Positions 26,497 to 35,339 of a stretch of 64,000 nt of DNA are shown in pieces (position 1 is the stretch's first letter; each line of letters starts with the position of its first letter). The notes under the pieces were generated by a model that was not told where the DNA came from, made no database searches, and saw only the letters and a program-made list of their open reading frames with translations. The stretch lies in NCBI GenBank assembly GCA_000824785.1, contig CCNB01000004.1, positions 110,563 through 174,562 on the forward strand. The letters run 5' to 3'. Source of the stretch: Mesorhizobium plurifarium (GTDB taxonomy: Bacteria > Pseudomonadota > Alphaproteobacteria > Rhizobiales > Rhizobiaceae). The position numbers were made by a program, and so were the translations under genes.

Positions 26497-26622
26497 GCAA
26501 GACGGCAGCCGCGCCGCGTGCTTACATATCGAGATAGGAACAGCCTCCCGATCAGGCATTCATCGCGCATTTAATCCGCCTGCGGTAGGATGCCGGCGCA
26601 CAACCAAACCGGGAGACAATTC

Positions 26623-27162
26623 GTGTTAAAAACTTTTCACGTCTCGATCCGGGCGACGCTGGCCTTGATATGCCTGGCCGGACTGGTCGCCGCGGCGTCC
26701 GCCCTTTTCCCCGCCTCCGCCTCGGCGCAGCAGCTGCGGCGATGCGCCAATGAAGGCGGCATATGCCGCTTGCCCTATCCCACCGAAGTGGTCTACGGCG
26801 CCCGGGGCCGAACAACCTCGCGGTTTTTCGACCGTCAGGCCGTGCCGTGCTCGAATCGCCTTTTTGGCGACCCCGCTCCCGGCCGCGAGAAGGCCTGTTA
26901 TTTCGTCGCGCGTGGCGGCGGCTATGGCGATAACGACAATTACGGAGACAATGACTACGGCTCACGCCCGGATCGCGGCGAATGGGTCGCCTGCGCCAGG
27001 GAGGGTGAGTTCTGCGATTTCCGCGGCCGCGCGATGGTCAGATACGGCGCACGGGGTCAGTACACGCAGGATGTTTTCAGGAACGGCGTTCGCTGCGGCA
27101 ACAACGCTTTCGGCGATGATCCCGCCCCGGGCGCTCACAAGCGCTGCTACGTCCGGCAATAG
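26623..27162 (+). CDS. Secreted protein with two tandem four-cysteine repeats
   Basis: About 179 residues, starting at a GTG with GGGAGA eight bases upstream; an ATG 33 bp earlier lacks such a site. A hydrophobic signal peptide ends near SASAQQ. The mature protein is two copies of one module: C-x6-C (CANEGGIC, CAREGEFC), then VxYGARGxxT...F, then C-x2-N-x-x-FGD-x-PG...K-x-CY. A glycine/aspartate-rich linker (GGGYGDNDNYGDN) joins them. The spacing implies two disulfides per module. Similar modules occur on secreted enzymes in other bacteria, from memory, but I cannot name a function. Confidence 0.7.
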   Translation: MLKTFHVSIRATLALICLAGLVAAASALFPASASAQQLRRCANEGGICRLPYPTEVVYGARGRTTSRFFDRQAVPCSNRLFGDPAPGREKACYFVARGGGYGDNDNYGDNDYGSRPDRGEWVACAREGEFCDFRGRAMVRYGARGQYTQDVFRNGVRCGNNAFGDDPAPGAHKRCYVRQ

Positions 27163-27241
27163 CGGCCTGAACCCGGCTCATGACGGGGTGGCGGCTCTGC
27201 AAGGCCGCTGCCCCATTCTACTTCCTGCTTGTCCAGCGGGT

Positions 27242-27317
<76 letters not shown>

Positions 27318-27535
27318 GCTTGAGCGCGGACCTTTAAGCAGTTAGGGCCGCATTCGCAAGGCCAAATGAAGGGATCGCGTGCGCCCTGCAATGCGGATTT
27401 CCCCAGGCTCGATGGCGCTGTCAAAAAACCTTCTCCTGATTGCTATAATGCTTGAATGCCGCGCTTGACACCCGCAGGCGAACCCCTTATCCAGCGCCCC
27501 AACGACGAACACGGCTGACACGTGCTCGTCAGTGC

Positions 27536-27612
27536 GCGGGTGTAGCTCAGTCGGTTAGAGTGCCGGCCTGTCACGCCGGAGGTCGCGGGTTCGAGCCCCG
27601 TCACTCGCGCCA
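27536..27612 (+). tRNA. tRNA-Asp (anticodon GTC)
   Basis: The cloverleaf starts GCGGGTGTAGCTCAGTCGG, the anticodon stem-loop is CCGGC-CTGTCAC-GCCGG with anticodon GTC, and the T arm is CGCGGGTTCGAGCCCCG. The acceptor CACTCGC is followed by G and an encoded CCA. It is 77 bases. Confidence 0.97.
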
Positions 27613-27750
27613 TTAGCTTCTTGAAATATTGTATTTTCTGAACTCCCTGCTGACAATCCGACAGCGCCCGCCACCGCGTTGGTCGCCGCCGCTGCCGCCA
27701 CCTGAGAAAGTCGCAGTGAGGACCCGGGTCCGCGATTGATCTGCTCGCCT

Positions 27751-27800
27751 AAAGCGTGTCTCCCGAAAGTGGGAACCGGTTTCGGGACAAAGACATGCGC
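27751..27800. repeat. Hairpin repeat (AAAGCGTGTCTCCCGAAAGTGGG...)
   Basis: Inner arms CCCGAAA/TTTCGGG flank AGTGGGAACCGG, and outer GCGTGTCT/AGACATGC partly pair. It is of the same family as 9274-9322 and 57290-57336. Confidence 0.65.
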
Positions 27801-27811
27801 AAAGTCAAAAG

Positions 27812-27856
27812 CCTAAAGCGCAGGGAGGAATCTGAAAGGTCGCGACGCGCTTTAGG
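27812..27856. repeat. Hairpin repeat with arms CCTAAAGCGC/GCGCTTTAGG
   Basis: Perfect 10-bp complementary ends at 27812-27821 and 27847-27856 enclose a purine-rich centre (AGGGAGGAATCTGAAAGG). It is adjacent to another repeat, as is typical of clustered intergenic repeats. Confidence 0.7.
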
Positions 27857-28125
27857 TCAAAAGGGCTTACCCTGCTGCCATTCTTGCCCTGGCCAGACCG
27901 AGCTGCCCCTACGGAATAAGGGGCTATATCTTTTCGTTATTCGGACCTATGCCATTGGAAGCGAGGACCTCGGTCGATTGCGGACTTGCTGGCAAATCGA
28001 CAGTCTGCGCCCGCGCCGGCTGATAAACCCCAAGCCCCCGCCCATCGGTCGGTGCATAGCCCGGCTTGCGAACCTGAAAAACAAAGCAAGCCGGGCTCGC
28101 TTGGACCGAAACTTAGTAGCGCCGC

Positions 28126-28212
28126 ATGATCACTAGCATCCTCATAGCATGGCTCATCCTCCAGCCTGCCAGCATCATCGTCGGCAAGTCCATCGCCTTC
28201 GGGAGCGAGTGA
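28126..28212 (+). CDS. Possible 28-residue membrane micropeptide
   Basis: An ATG opens a 28-codon frame reading MITSILIAWLILQPASIIVG and ending KSIAFGSE. It could form a single short membrane helix. There is no ribosome-binding site and no known family, so it may be chance. It lies in the otherwise empty stretch between tRNA-Asp and the dioxygenase gene. Confidence 0.25.
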   Translation: MITSILIAWLILQPASIIVGKSIAFGSE

Positions 28213-28305
28213 TCGTAATCAGCACCCCGGTAATTGGCGGGAAGAAAAGTCAGCTCGGTCGGCGACGCAACGGCGGGCACATCCCGCCGTCTCGATCTCC
28301 CGCCA

Positions 28306-29262
28306 TCACCCGTTCCAGCTGACCAGCCCCAGCAGCCTTTCGCCGAGCGGCGTCAGCTTTGCCGTCTCGGCGTTTCTCTTCTCCCAGCCGCGCGGATCAC
28401 CCGCAAAGCCGGCGCGCTGCGGCGCCTCGCGCTCGCGCCAGGATCGGATTCGTGCTTCGCGCTCGACGAGATTGCCCTCATCGGCGGGGAACATGGAGAT
28501 GTACTGCGCCATCCGCACCTTGTCGTCGGACGTGTTCGGCGCCACGCCATGCGCCAGCAGCGAGTTGAAGATCATCAGGTCGCCCGGGAAAAGCTCGAGC
28601 TTCTCGATCCTGTCCTCGATTCCCCTCATGTCCGGATGATGCGGATCGCGGTCGGCGGGTTGCGTCTTCACCCACTCGTCGAAATGCTCGAACAGATAGG
28701 GCACGCATTGGAAGCCACCTATGTCGCCGCCGTCCTGGTGGACCAGCGAGAGCACACCCTGCACCGAGATCGGCTTGGGCTCGAGCGAGGTATCGGCATC
28801 CCAGTGGATGAAGCCGGGAGACGCGCGCTTGCCTTTGTTGGGCGTGTTGAGGTTGGCGCGGTCGATGGCGACCCACAGATCCTCCATGTCCCATATGTCG
28901 ACGAAAGCGTCGTAGACGCGGCGCGCCATGCGGTTGTCCCACAGGAACTGATGGTTGTAGATCTCGACCATGCCGGCATTGTTGATTTCCTTCAGCGCGT
29001 AATCGCGCCGCTGGGTGACGTCCCAGGTCGCCGGATCGCTGGGGTCTTTCTCCTCGAATTGCCAAAGCAGCGCCTTGAGACGCTCGACATTTTCCTGCGG
29101 CACCGCATTGCGCACAATCACGAAGCCCCGCTTCTGCCAGTGTGCGAAATCCGCGTCTGATAGCACACGCAGCGGAAGCGTTTTCTTGATTCTGGACAGT
29201 TGGGTCGTCGCCCGGCTGGATGTCGGATGATCGTCCTTCGTGATGTCTTTCGCGTGGGCCAT
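28306..29262 (-). CDS. Phytanoyl-CoA dioxygenase (PhyH)-family Fe(II)/2-oxoglutarate oxygenase
   Basis: A 318-residue cytoplasmic oxygenase. The N-terminal LSDADFAHWQKRGFVIVRNAV is typical of PhyH-like enzymes. The Fe(II) facial triad is supplied by IHWDADT (HxD) and the distal histidine in LLAHGVAPN. The ATG at 29262 has GGAGGAAA seven bases upstream; upstream in-frame codons are not supported. It is divergent from an AraC regulator gene 145 bp away, which probably controls it. The hydroxylation substrate is unknown; relatives act on fatty acids, ectoine or other small molecules. Confidence 0.85.
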   Translation of the reverse strand: MAHAKDITKDDHPTSSRATTQLSRIKKTLPLRVLSDADFAHWQKRGFVIVRNAVPQENVERLKALLWQFEEKDPSDPATWDVTQRRDYALKEINNAGMVEIYNHQFLWDNRMARRVYDAFVDIWDMEDLWVAIDRANLNTPNKGKRASPGFIHWDADTSLEPKPISVQGVLSLVHQDGGDIGGFQCVPYLFEHFDEWVKTQPADRDPHHPDMRGIEDRIEKLELFPGDLMIFNSLLAHGVAPNTSDDKVRMAQYISMFPADEGNLVEREARIRSWREREAPQRAGFAGDPRGWEKRNAETAKLTPLGERLLGLVSWNG

Positions 29263-29407
29263 CGATTTCCTCCTCGACCTTGTCTTGCCGCACATGAGGC
29301 TAACCGAACGACGGGCATGCATGTTGTCCCTGACAGGCCTGAAATGATACTATTCTGGCGTCCATCGTCGTCCTAACGCCGTTCGAGGCGATTTTTGGAG
29401 GCCGGCC

Positions 29408-30271
29408 GTGAAGCCATATCTGGAGAAAGTCACCGTCGCCGATGACGCGTCATGGTCGATGGTAAGGGTGCCGCGCGACCCGACCATTCCGTTCGAATGG
29501 CACCATCATCCGGAATATGAGCTGACGCTCACCCTGAACTCGCGCGGACGTCGCTTCGTCGGCGACCATGTCGGCGACTATGACGATGGCGATCTCGTGC
29601 TGCTCGGCCCTAACCTGCCGCACACATGGTCGTCGACGAGCAAGCTCGATGGCGGTAGGCCGCATCTGGTCATGGTCATCTGGTTCCGACCCGAATGGGC
29701 GCGTGGATTGACCGGGCTTCTGACGGAACTGCGGCCGGTTGCCGGCTTGTTGGACCGATCGGCGCGCGGGCTGAAATTCTCCCAAGGCGCGACGGAGCGC
29801 GTCAGGGCGCGGATCGAAGCGATCTTCGACAAGCCGCCCGCGGACCGGCTGCTCGACCTGATCTCGGTGCTGCTGACGCTCGCCGAGGACGACGCGGCCG
29901 AGCCGCTTACGGCGCCGTCCCGTTCGCCCCAGTCCACTCTCGCCTTGAGCGGCGCGCGCATAGACCGCGTCCTGGACTATCTGCACGCGCACTACACTGA
30001 CGATCTCAGGATCGATCACCTCGCGCGCCTCGCCGCGCTCAGCCCGTCGGGCTTTCACCGCATGTTCACGCGGCACACGCGCCTGACTCTGGTTGAGTAT
30101 GTGACGCGGCTGCGCATCGGCGAAGCATGCGCCCTCCTCGCGGAACAGGACAAGCCGATAGCCCACATCGCCGAACTGGTCGGCTATCGATCGCTGGCCA
30201 ATTTCGGGCGCCAATTCAAGGCGTTGAAGGGGCTGACGCCGCGCGAATACCGCAACCGTTTTGCCGGCTGA
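29408..30271 (+). CDS. AraC-family transcriptional regulator
   Basis: A 287-residue regulator with an N-terminal cupin (PFEWHHHPEYELTLTL, then DLVLLGPNLPHTW, the usual metal/ligand-like histidines) and a C-terminal double helix-turn-helix (IDHLARLAALSPSGFHRMF and IAHIAELVGYRSLANFGRQF). The GTG start has TTGGAGG upstream. It is divergent from the PhyH-like gene, the most likely target. Confidence 0.92.
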   Translation: MKPYLEKVTVADDASWSMVRVPRDPTIPFEWHHHPEYELTLTLNSRGRRFVGDHVGDYDDGDLVLLGPNLPHTWSSTSKLDGGRPHLVMVIWFRPEWARGLTGLLTELRPVAGLLDRSARGLKFSQGATERVRARIEAIFDKPPADRLLDLISVLLTLAEDDAAEPLTAPSRSPQSTLALSGARIDRVLDYLHAHYTDDLRIDHLARLAALSPSGFHRMFTRHTRLTLVEYVTRLRIGEACALLAEQDKPIAHIAELVGYRSLANFGRQFKALKGLTPREYRNRFAG

Positions 30272-30338
30272 AGCCTTTCTCGGAACCATTCCAACCTTGT
30301 CCCGTTCCGCCCTCGGGCGAAAAAACGGGAGAGATCAG

Positions 30339-30542
30339 ATGGCTGTGAGATGCCGTATTTCCATCGACGATGCCAGGGATGTGGACGAGTTGGCGTTCCA
30401 GGAATTGCCGCGCGTCGGCGAAAGCGTTTCGATGCCGGTTGAAGGGTCGAACCAAGACCTCAGGGTTCTGCGCGTCGTGCATATGCCCAGCAGCGAGCAA
30501 GGCGCGACGACGATGCTGGAGCTGACCAGCAGGATTCTGTAA
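30339..30542 (+). CDS. Small protein of unknown function (67 residues)
   Basis: It starts at ATG 30339 with GAGAGA upstream and reads MAVRCRISIDDARDVDELAF onward, a soluble alpha/beta-looking protein with no cysteines beyond Cys5 and no membrane segment. It ends TTMLELTSRIL. The pattern (basic start, beta strand, LPRVGESV, second strand VLRVVHM) suggests a small barrel such as those that bind nucleic acid or partner proteins, but this is only an impression. It follows the AraC gene in the same direction by 67 bp. Confidence 0.6.
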   Translation: MAVRCRISIDDARDVDELAFQELPRVGESVSMPVEGSNQDLRVLRVVHMPSSEQGATTMLELTSRIL

Positions 30543-30751
30543 CAACCATCCGAGATCATTCGCCCAATATGACGCCGGAAGCGATAATCTGGGCCGTCCG
30601 CGCGGTGAGCTTCTGGCGCTTTACGAGCGTGGGTTTTTCGTATGGTTTTTTCATCCTGCCGTTCCGGTGTCGCCGACCAGGAGGATGAACGCGCTCGGCC
30701 CAGCTGCGTTCCGGGTCAAGAAGCCGCTAATAGACCGCGCGAACCATGAGT

Positions 30752-31696
30752 TCACGCCTTAACGAGCAGCGCCTCGACCTCCTGCAGCGTCGGCATCGAC
30801 GGCGCGGTGCCGTGGCGCGTCACCGAAATGCCGGCGACCGCGCAGGCAAAGCGCACGGCCTCGAGTGGCTCGACGCCCTTTGCCAAAGCGGCGGCGAGAC
30901 CGCCATTGAACGCATCGCCCGCCCCCGTCGTCTCAACCACCGGACCGGCATTGAACGCGTCGACATGTTCGGATCGGTCCCTGGTGTGCAGCAGCGCGCC
31001 TTTTTCGCCGAGCGTCACGATGACGGCGCCGACACCCTTGGCCAGCAGCGCGTCGGCGGCGCGACGGGCATCGTCGATCGAGGAGACGTTGATGCCGGTC
31101 AAACCTTCGGCCTCGGTCTCGTTGGGCGTGACATAGTCGCAGAGCGTATAGATCCGGTCGGGCAGGCTGGCGGCCGGCGCGGGATTGAGGATGGTCGTCA
31201 CCCCTGCCCCGCGCGCGATTTCCAGCGCCTTCAGGGCCGCATCGATCGGCTGTTCGAGCTGGGTAACGAAGACGCCGGCGGAGCGAATGAGCTCGGCATG
31301 CGCCTCGATGTCGGCCGGAGAGATCAGCATTGCCGCGCCCGGACTGACGATGATGGCATTGTTGCCGGTGCCTTCCTCGACGAAGATATAGGCAGCGCCC
31401 GTATAGCTGTCCGGCGTGTCGATGACGGCGCTTTTCACGCCCGCGTCATTCCAGGTCTGTTTGGCCATGTCGGCGAAAGCGTCGACGCCGAGACGCGTCA
31501 GGAAGGTGATGTCGGCGCCAAGCTTGCCTGCCGCCACCGCCTGGTTCGAGCCCTTGCCGCCCGGTCCGAGCTTGAAGGAATTGCCGAGGATCGTCTCGCC
31601 CATCCGCGGCTGGCGATCGGCGCGATACGCCGTGTCGGCGACGAACACGCCCAAAATCACGACAGGCTTCATGACGACGGGCTTGCCGGTGGCCAT
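30752..31696 (-). CDS. rbsK: Ribokinase-like PfkB sugar kinase
   Basis: A 314-residue carbohydrate kinase. PfkB signature 1 is GPGGKGSNQAVAAGKLG (near residue 44) and signature 2 is TTGAGDAFNGG with the catalytic aspartate. NPAPA and TPNETEA are typical of ribokinase. It phosphorylates ribose or a related sugar in the cytoplasm. GGAGTAAGAC lies before the ATG. The RbsD/FucU gene ends three bases upstream, so the mutarotase and kinase form a unit downstream of the transporter ATPase. Confidence 0.88.
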   Translation of the reverse strand: MATGKPVVMKPVVILGVFVADTAYRADRQPRMGETILGNSFKLGPGGKGSNQAVAAGKLGADITFLTRLGVDAFADMAKQTWNDAGVKSAVIDTPDSYTGAAYIFVEEGTGNNAIIVSPGAAMLISPADIEAHAELIRSAGVFVTQLEQPIDAALKALEIARGAGVTTILNPAPAASLPDRIYTLCDYVTPNETEAEGLTGINVSSIDDARRAADALLAKGVGAVIVTLGEKGALLHTRDRSEHVDAFNAGPVVETTGAGDAFNGGLAAALAKGVEPLEAVRFACAVAGISVTRHGTAPSMPTLQEVEALLVKA

Positions 31697-31699
31697 GTC

Positions 31700-32152
31700 T
31701 TACTCCGCATCCGGCGGCACGACGCCCTTGCGGAAGGCAAAGCAGCCATAGAAGCGGCGCTCGCCGGTCTGGATCACGCAATAGGCCTTCTTGGAGCGCT
31801 CGTAGAAGGCGTAGCGCTCGATGGAGATCATCGGCCAGGGCTTGCCCTCGGCCGCGTCGATCTCCTTCTGCACCTCCTTCTGCACCGGCGGGATTTCGTT
31901 CGGCTTGCCGACGATCTCCATACGCGCCGCCGCATCGTTGACGAAAGTATCCAGCGGCAAGACCGACAGCACCGCCTTCACCACGTCGGCCGCCGTCGCA
32001 TCGATGCGCAACAGCTTGCCGAGCACGGTCTGCCGCGCCACCGAATCGGACGGGAAATTGGTATCGGCGATGATCAGGTCGTCGCCGTGGCCCATCGCCC
32101 GCAGCGCCTGGAGCACATCGGCATTAAGCAGCGGATTGATCCCTTTGAGCAT
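31700..32152 (-). CDS. RbsD/FucU-family sugar mutarotase
   Basis: A 150-residue protein that interconverts sugar anomers or ring forms. MLKGINPLLNADVLQALRAM is the RbsD/FucU N-terminus, with MGHGDDLIIADTNFP holding the active-site His and Asp and the C-terminal AYCVIQTGERRFYGCFAFRKG like FucU. The fucose mutarotase group seems closer than ribose pyranase. The ATG at 32152 has AGAGGAAACC upstream, preferred to a frame opening 36 bp earlier. Confidence 0.85.
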   Translation of the reverse strand: MLKGINPLLNADVLQALRAMGHGDDLIIADTNFPSDSVARQTVLGKLLRIDATAADVVKAVLSVLPLDTFVNDAAARMEIVGKPNEIPPVQKEVQKEIDAAEGKPWPMISIERYAFYERSKKAYCVIQTGERRFYGCFAFRKGVVPPDAE

Positions 32153-32184
32153 GGTTTCCTCTTGAAGGGTTGATGCGGTCTGGA

Positions 32185-32221
32185 GCAATTCCAGGAAAGG
32201 CGGTTTTCCGTTCGGAATTGC
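32185..32221. repeat. Hairpin repeat (GCAATTCC...GGAATTGC)
   Basis: Arms GCAATTCC (32185-32192) and GGAATTGC (32214-32221) flank AGGAAAGGCGGTTTTCCG. It is one of four copies in the window (also 46394, 55370 and a half copy at 40017) and lies between the ABC ATPase and mutarotase genes. Confidence 0.75.
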
Positions 32222-32229
32222 GTAAAGTT

Positions 32230-33288
<1,059 letters not shown>

Positions 33289-33375
33289 CGTCTCCCCTTT
33301 TATCTTTTGCGGTGAAGCTAGCCATTGCCGGCGGCAACGGCAAGTCGGTATCTTATAGATAAAAAGCCAATCTTG

Positions 33376-33404
33376 TTGACAAGGTAATCGATTACGCGAA
33401 TAGT
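33376..33404. promoter_or_regulatory. Divergent promoters with perfect LacI-type operator
   Basis: The 12-bp palindrome GTAATCGATTAC (33384-33395) has the central CG of LacI-family operators. Rightward it lies between TTGACA (33376-33381) and AATAGT (33399-33404), spacing 17, so it fills the -35/-10 spacer of the binding-protein promoter. Leftward, TTGTCA (33381-33376) and TCTATA 17 bp on could drive the ATPase operon. One repressor here could silence both directions. Confidence 0.65.
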
Positions 33405-33571
33405 GGCGAGTGCCAATCCGAGAGCAGGCCTGTTACCCTGAGATCGGAGCTCCGGCGACGCAGGGTGGGGTCCCACGTCCCCGTATGATCGAGGAGAACC
33501 GAGAGACGTTTCGACGTCCGAGAGATTGGCCACTTCAATTCAATCGCTGTTGTTCTGGGAGGAACCTGTAG

Positions 33572-35248
33572 ATGAGAGTCGACCTGTATGAAAAACTAAT
33601 GCGAGCCGGCGCGAGCCGCCGCGATGTGCTGAAGGGTGCTGCCTCGATGGCGGCAATCGCCGCCGCCTCCGGCGCCGGACTCGGTGCGCTGACGAGGCCG
33701 GCCGCGGCCGATGACAGCCTGCGTGCGAAAATCCTGCAGATCCCAGGCGTCGGCAAGGGCCAGCCGACCGATGCCGACTTCCAGAAGGTCGGTGAGCTCT
33801 GTCTCGAAGCGACCAAGGCCAATGTCAAGGAAGGCGAGTTCGCCGGTGTCGAGCTCACCTTCATGGGCCTCAACAACCAGAACCTGCACAACGTGCTGTT
33901 CCGCGGCTTCCTGAAGCCGTGGGAGGCCTATACGGGCGCCAAGATCAGCTGGATCGACCTCGCCCAGGCCGACTACAACGCCCGCCTGCAGCAGTCCATC
34001 GCAACCAAGACCGTCGACTTCGACATCATCGAGATGGGCGCGCCTTTCGAAGGCGACGTCTGCGGCAAGGGCCTGACCTCCGAGATGCCCGACTGGGTCA
34101 AGAAGCAGATCGACTTCGACGACCTCGTCAACTACCTGAAACCGCCGGTCGGCACCTGGGACGGCAAGCAGTATCGCGTGACCATCGACGGCGACACGCA
34201 CAATTTCAACTACCGCACCGACGTGTTCTCCGACGCCGAGCTGGCGGCGGCGTGGAAAGCCGACGGCGGCGACAAGGCCGGCCTGACGGAATGGGGCGTG
34301 CCCAAGACCTGGCAGCAGGTGCAGGCCGTGACCAAGTTCCTGAAGGGCAAGAAGTTCAAGGGCCAGGACGTCTACGGCTACCTCGACGCGCCCAAGCCCT
34401 GGGGCGGTTTCGGCTTCTATTTCCTCGGCAGCCGCGCCACAGCCTATGCCAAGCATCCCGATGACAAGGCCTGGCTGTTCGATGCCGACACGATGAAGCC
34501 CCGCATCAACAATCCGGCCTGGGTGCGCGCCATCCAGGACGTGATCGACGCCTTGCCGTCCGAACCCGCTGACCAGATCAACGCCGATCCGAACACGACC
34601 GCCTTCCAGCAGTTCCTGGCCGGCACCGGCTCGATGATCCCCTGGTGGGGCGACGTCGGCTCGAACGTGAAGACCAATGACTCTTCGGTCATCGGCGATG
34701 TCACCGGCTTCTCGATCCTGCCAGGCTCCGACGACGTCTACAATTCCAAGACCGGCAAGTGGGACAAGCTCGCCAGCGGTCCGAACTATGCGCCGAACTG
34801 CGCCTATCTCGGCTGGGGCGTCTATGTCATGGCCCGCGTCGATTCCGACGAGAAGAAGAAGAAGGCCGCATGGTCGGCCGCCGCCCATCTCGGCGGTAAG
34901 GACCTGTCGATCTGGACGGCGATGTATCCGTCGGGCTTCCAGCCGTACCGCAACTCCCATTTCAACATTCCCGAATGGGTGGCGGCAGGCTATGACGAGG
35001 CCTTCATCACCTCCTATCTCAAGTCGGAAGGCGACAGCTACAACCATCCGAACGCGGCGATCGAGCCGCGCATCCCCGGCATCTTCCAGTACTATTCAGC
35101 CGCCGAGGACATCCTGGCCAACACCTTCGCCGGCAAGATGAAGGCGCAGGAAGGCGCCGACGCCATCGCGGCGGCCTGGGAAAAGCTGACCGACCAGATC
35201 GGCCGCGAAAACCAGATCAAGCTCTACAAAGCCTCGCTCGGCATGTAG
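33572..35248 (+). CDS. Sugar ABC transporter substrate-binding protein, Tat-exported, unusually long
   Basis: A 558-residue extracellular solute-binding protein (family 1 type). The N-terminus has a twin-arginine motif (SRRDVLKG) and a hydrophobic stretch ending PAAADD. Binding-protein features include VELTFMGLNN, IIEMGAPFEGDV, NYRTDVFSD and GWGVYVMARVDSD. Most CUT1 binding proteins have 400-450 residues, so this is about 110 longer, with a longer N-terminal portion before the first strand. GGGAGGA precedes the ATG. It is followed by a strong hairpin before the permease genes. Confidence 0.9.
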   Translation: MRVDLYEKLMRAGASRRDVLKGAASMAAIAAASGAGLGALTRPAAADDSLRAKILQIPGVGKGQPTDADFQKVGELCLEATKANVKEGEFAGVELTFMGLNNQNLHNVLFRGFLKPWEAYTGAKISWIDLAQADYNARLQQSIATKTVDFDIIEMGAPFEGDVCGKGLTSEMPDWVKKQIDFDDLVNYLKPPVGTWDGKQYRVTIDGDTHNFNYRTDVFSDAELAAAWKADGGDKAGLTEWGVPKTWQQVQAVTKFLKGKKFKGQDVYGYLDAPKPWGGFGFYFLGSRATAYAKHPDDKAWLFDADTMKPRINNPAWVRAIQDVIDALPSEPADQINADPNTTAFQQFLAGTGSMIPWWGDVGSNVKTNDSSVIGDVTGFSILPGSDDVYNSKTGKWDKLASGPNYAPNCAYLGWGVYVMARVDSDEKKKKAAWSAAAHLGGKDLSIWTAMYPSGFQPYRNSHFNIPEWVAAGYDEAFITSYLKSEGDSYNHPNAAIEPRIPGIFQYYSAAEDILANTFAGKMKAQEGADAIAAAWEKLTDQIGRENQIKLYKASLGM

Positions 35249-35266
35249 GCTGCCTTTTGAGACGTC

Positions 35267-35304
35267 GCGGCCCGGTGGCACATCGTCATCGGGCCGCATC
35301 TTTA
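35267..35304 (+). terminator. Intercistronic hairpin after the binding-protein gene
   Basis: Arms GCGGCCCGGTG (35267-35277) and CATCGGGCCGC (35287-35297) form an 11-bp stem with one wobble pair, then ATCTTT. Hairpins at this place in ABC operons stabilise the binding-protein message and weaken read-through into the permease genes. The T tract is short, so termination is likely partial. Confidence 0.6.
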
Positions 35305-35339
35305 CCGGCCCGGCCGGTTTGATGCTTTAAGAGGCGAGA

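Larger units (their letters stand above)
27613..28125. other. Intergenic region with two hairpin repeats; no convincing gene
   Basis: This is downstream of tRNA-Asp. It contains the inverted-repeat elements at 27751-27800 and 27812-27856. A 126-codon open frame starting inside the first repeat has no ribosome site and no recognisable protein features, so I do not call it. The remainder, including a short direct copy of GCCCGGCTTGCGA-like sequence, shows nothing further. Confidence 0.5.

Noticed and set aside
27756-28136. A 126-codon plus-strand frame after tRNA-Asp
   Set aside because: It begins within a hairpin repeat, has no ribosome site, and crosses a second repeat; no protein features are visible.
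33596-35047. A 483-codon minus-strand frame opposite the sugar-binding protein gene
   Set aside because: It is the antisense of a clear Tat-exported binding protein, has no ribosome site and no recognisable domain.
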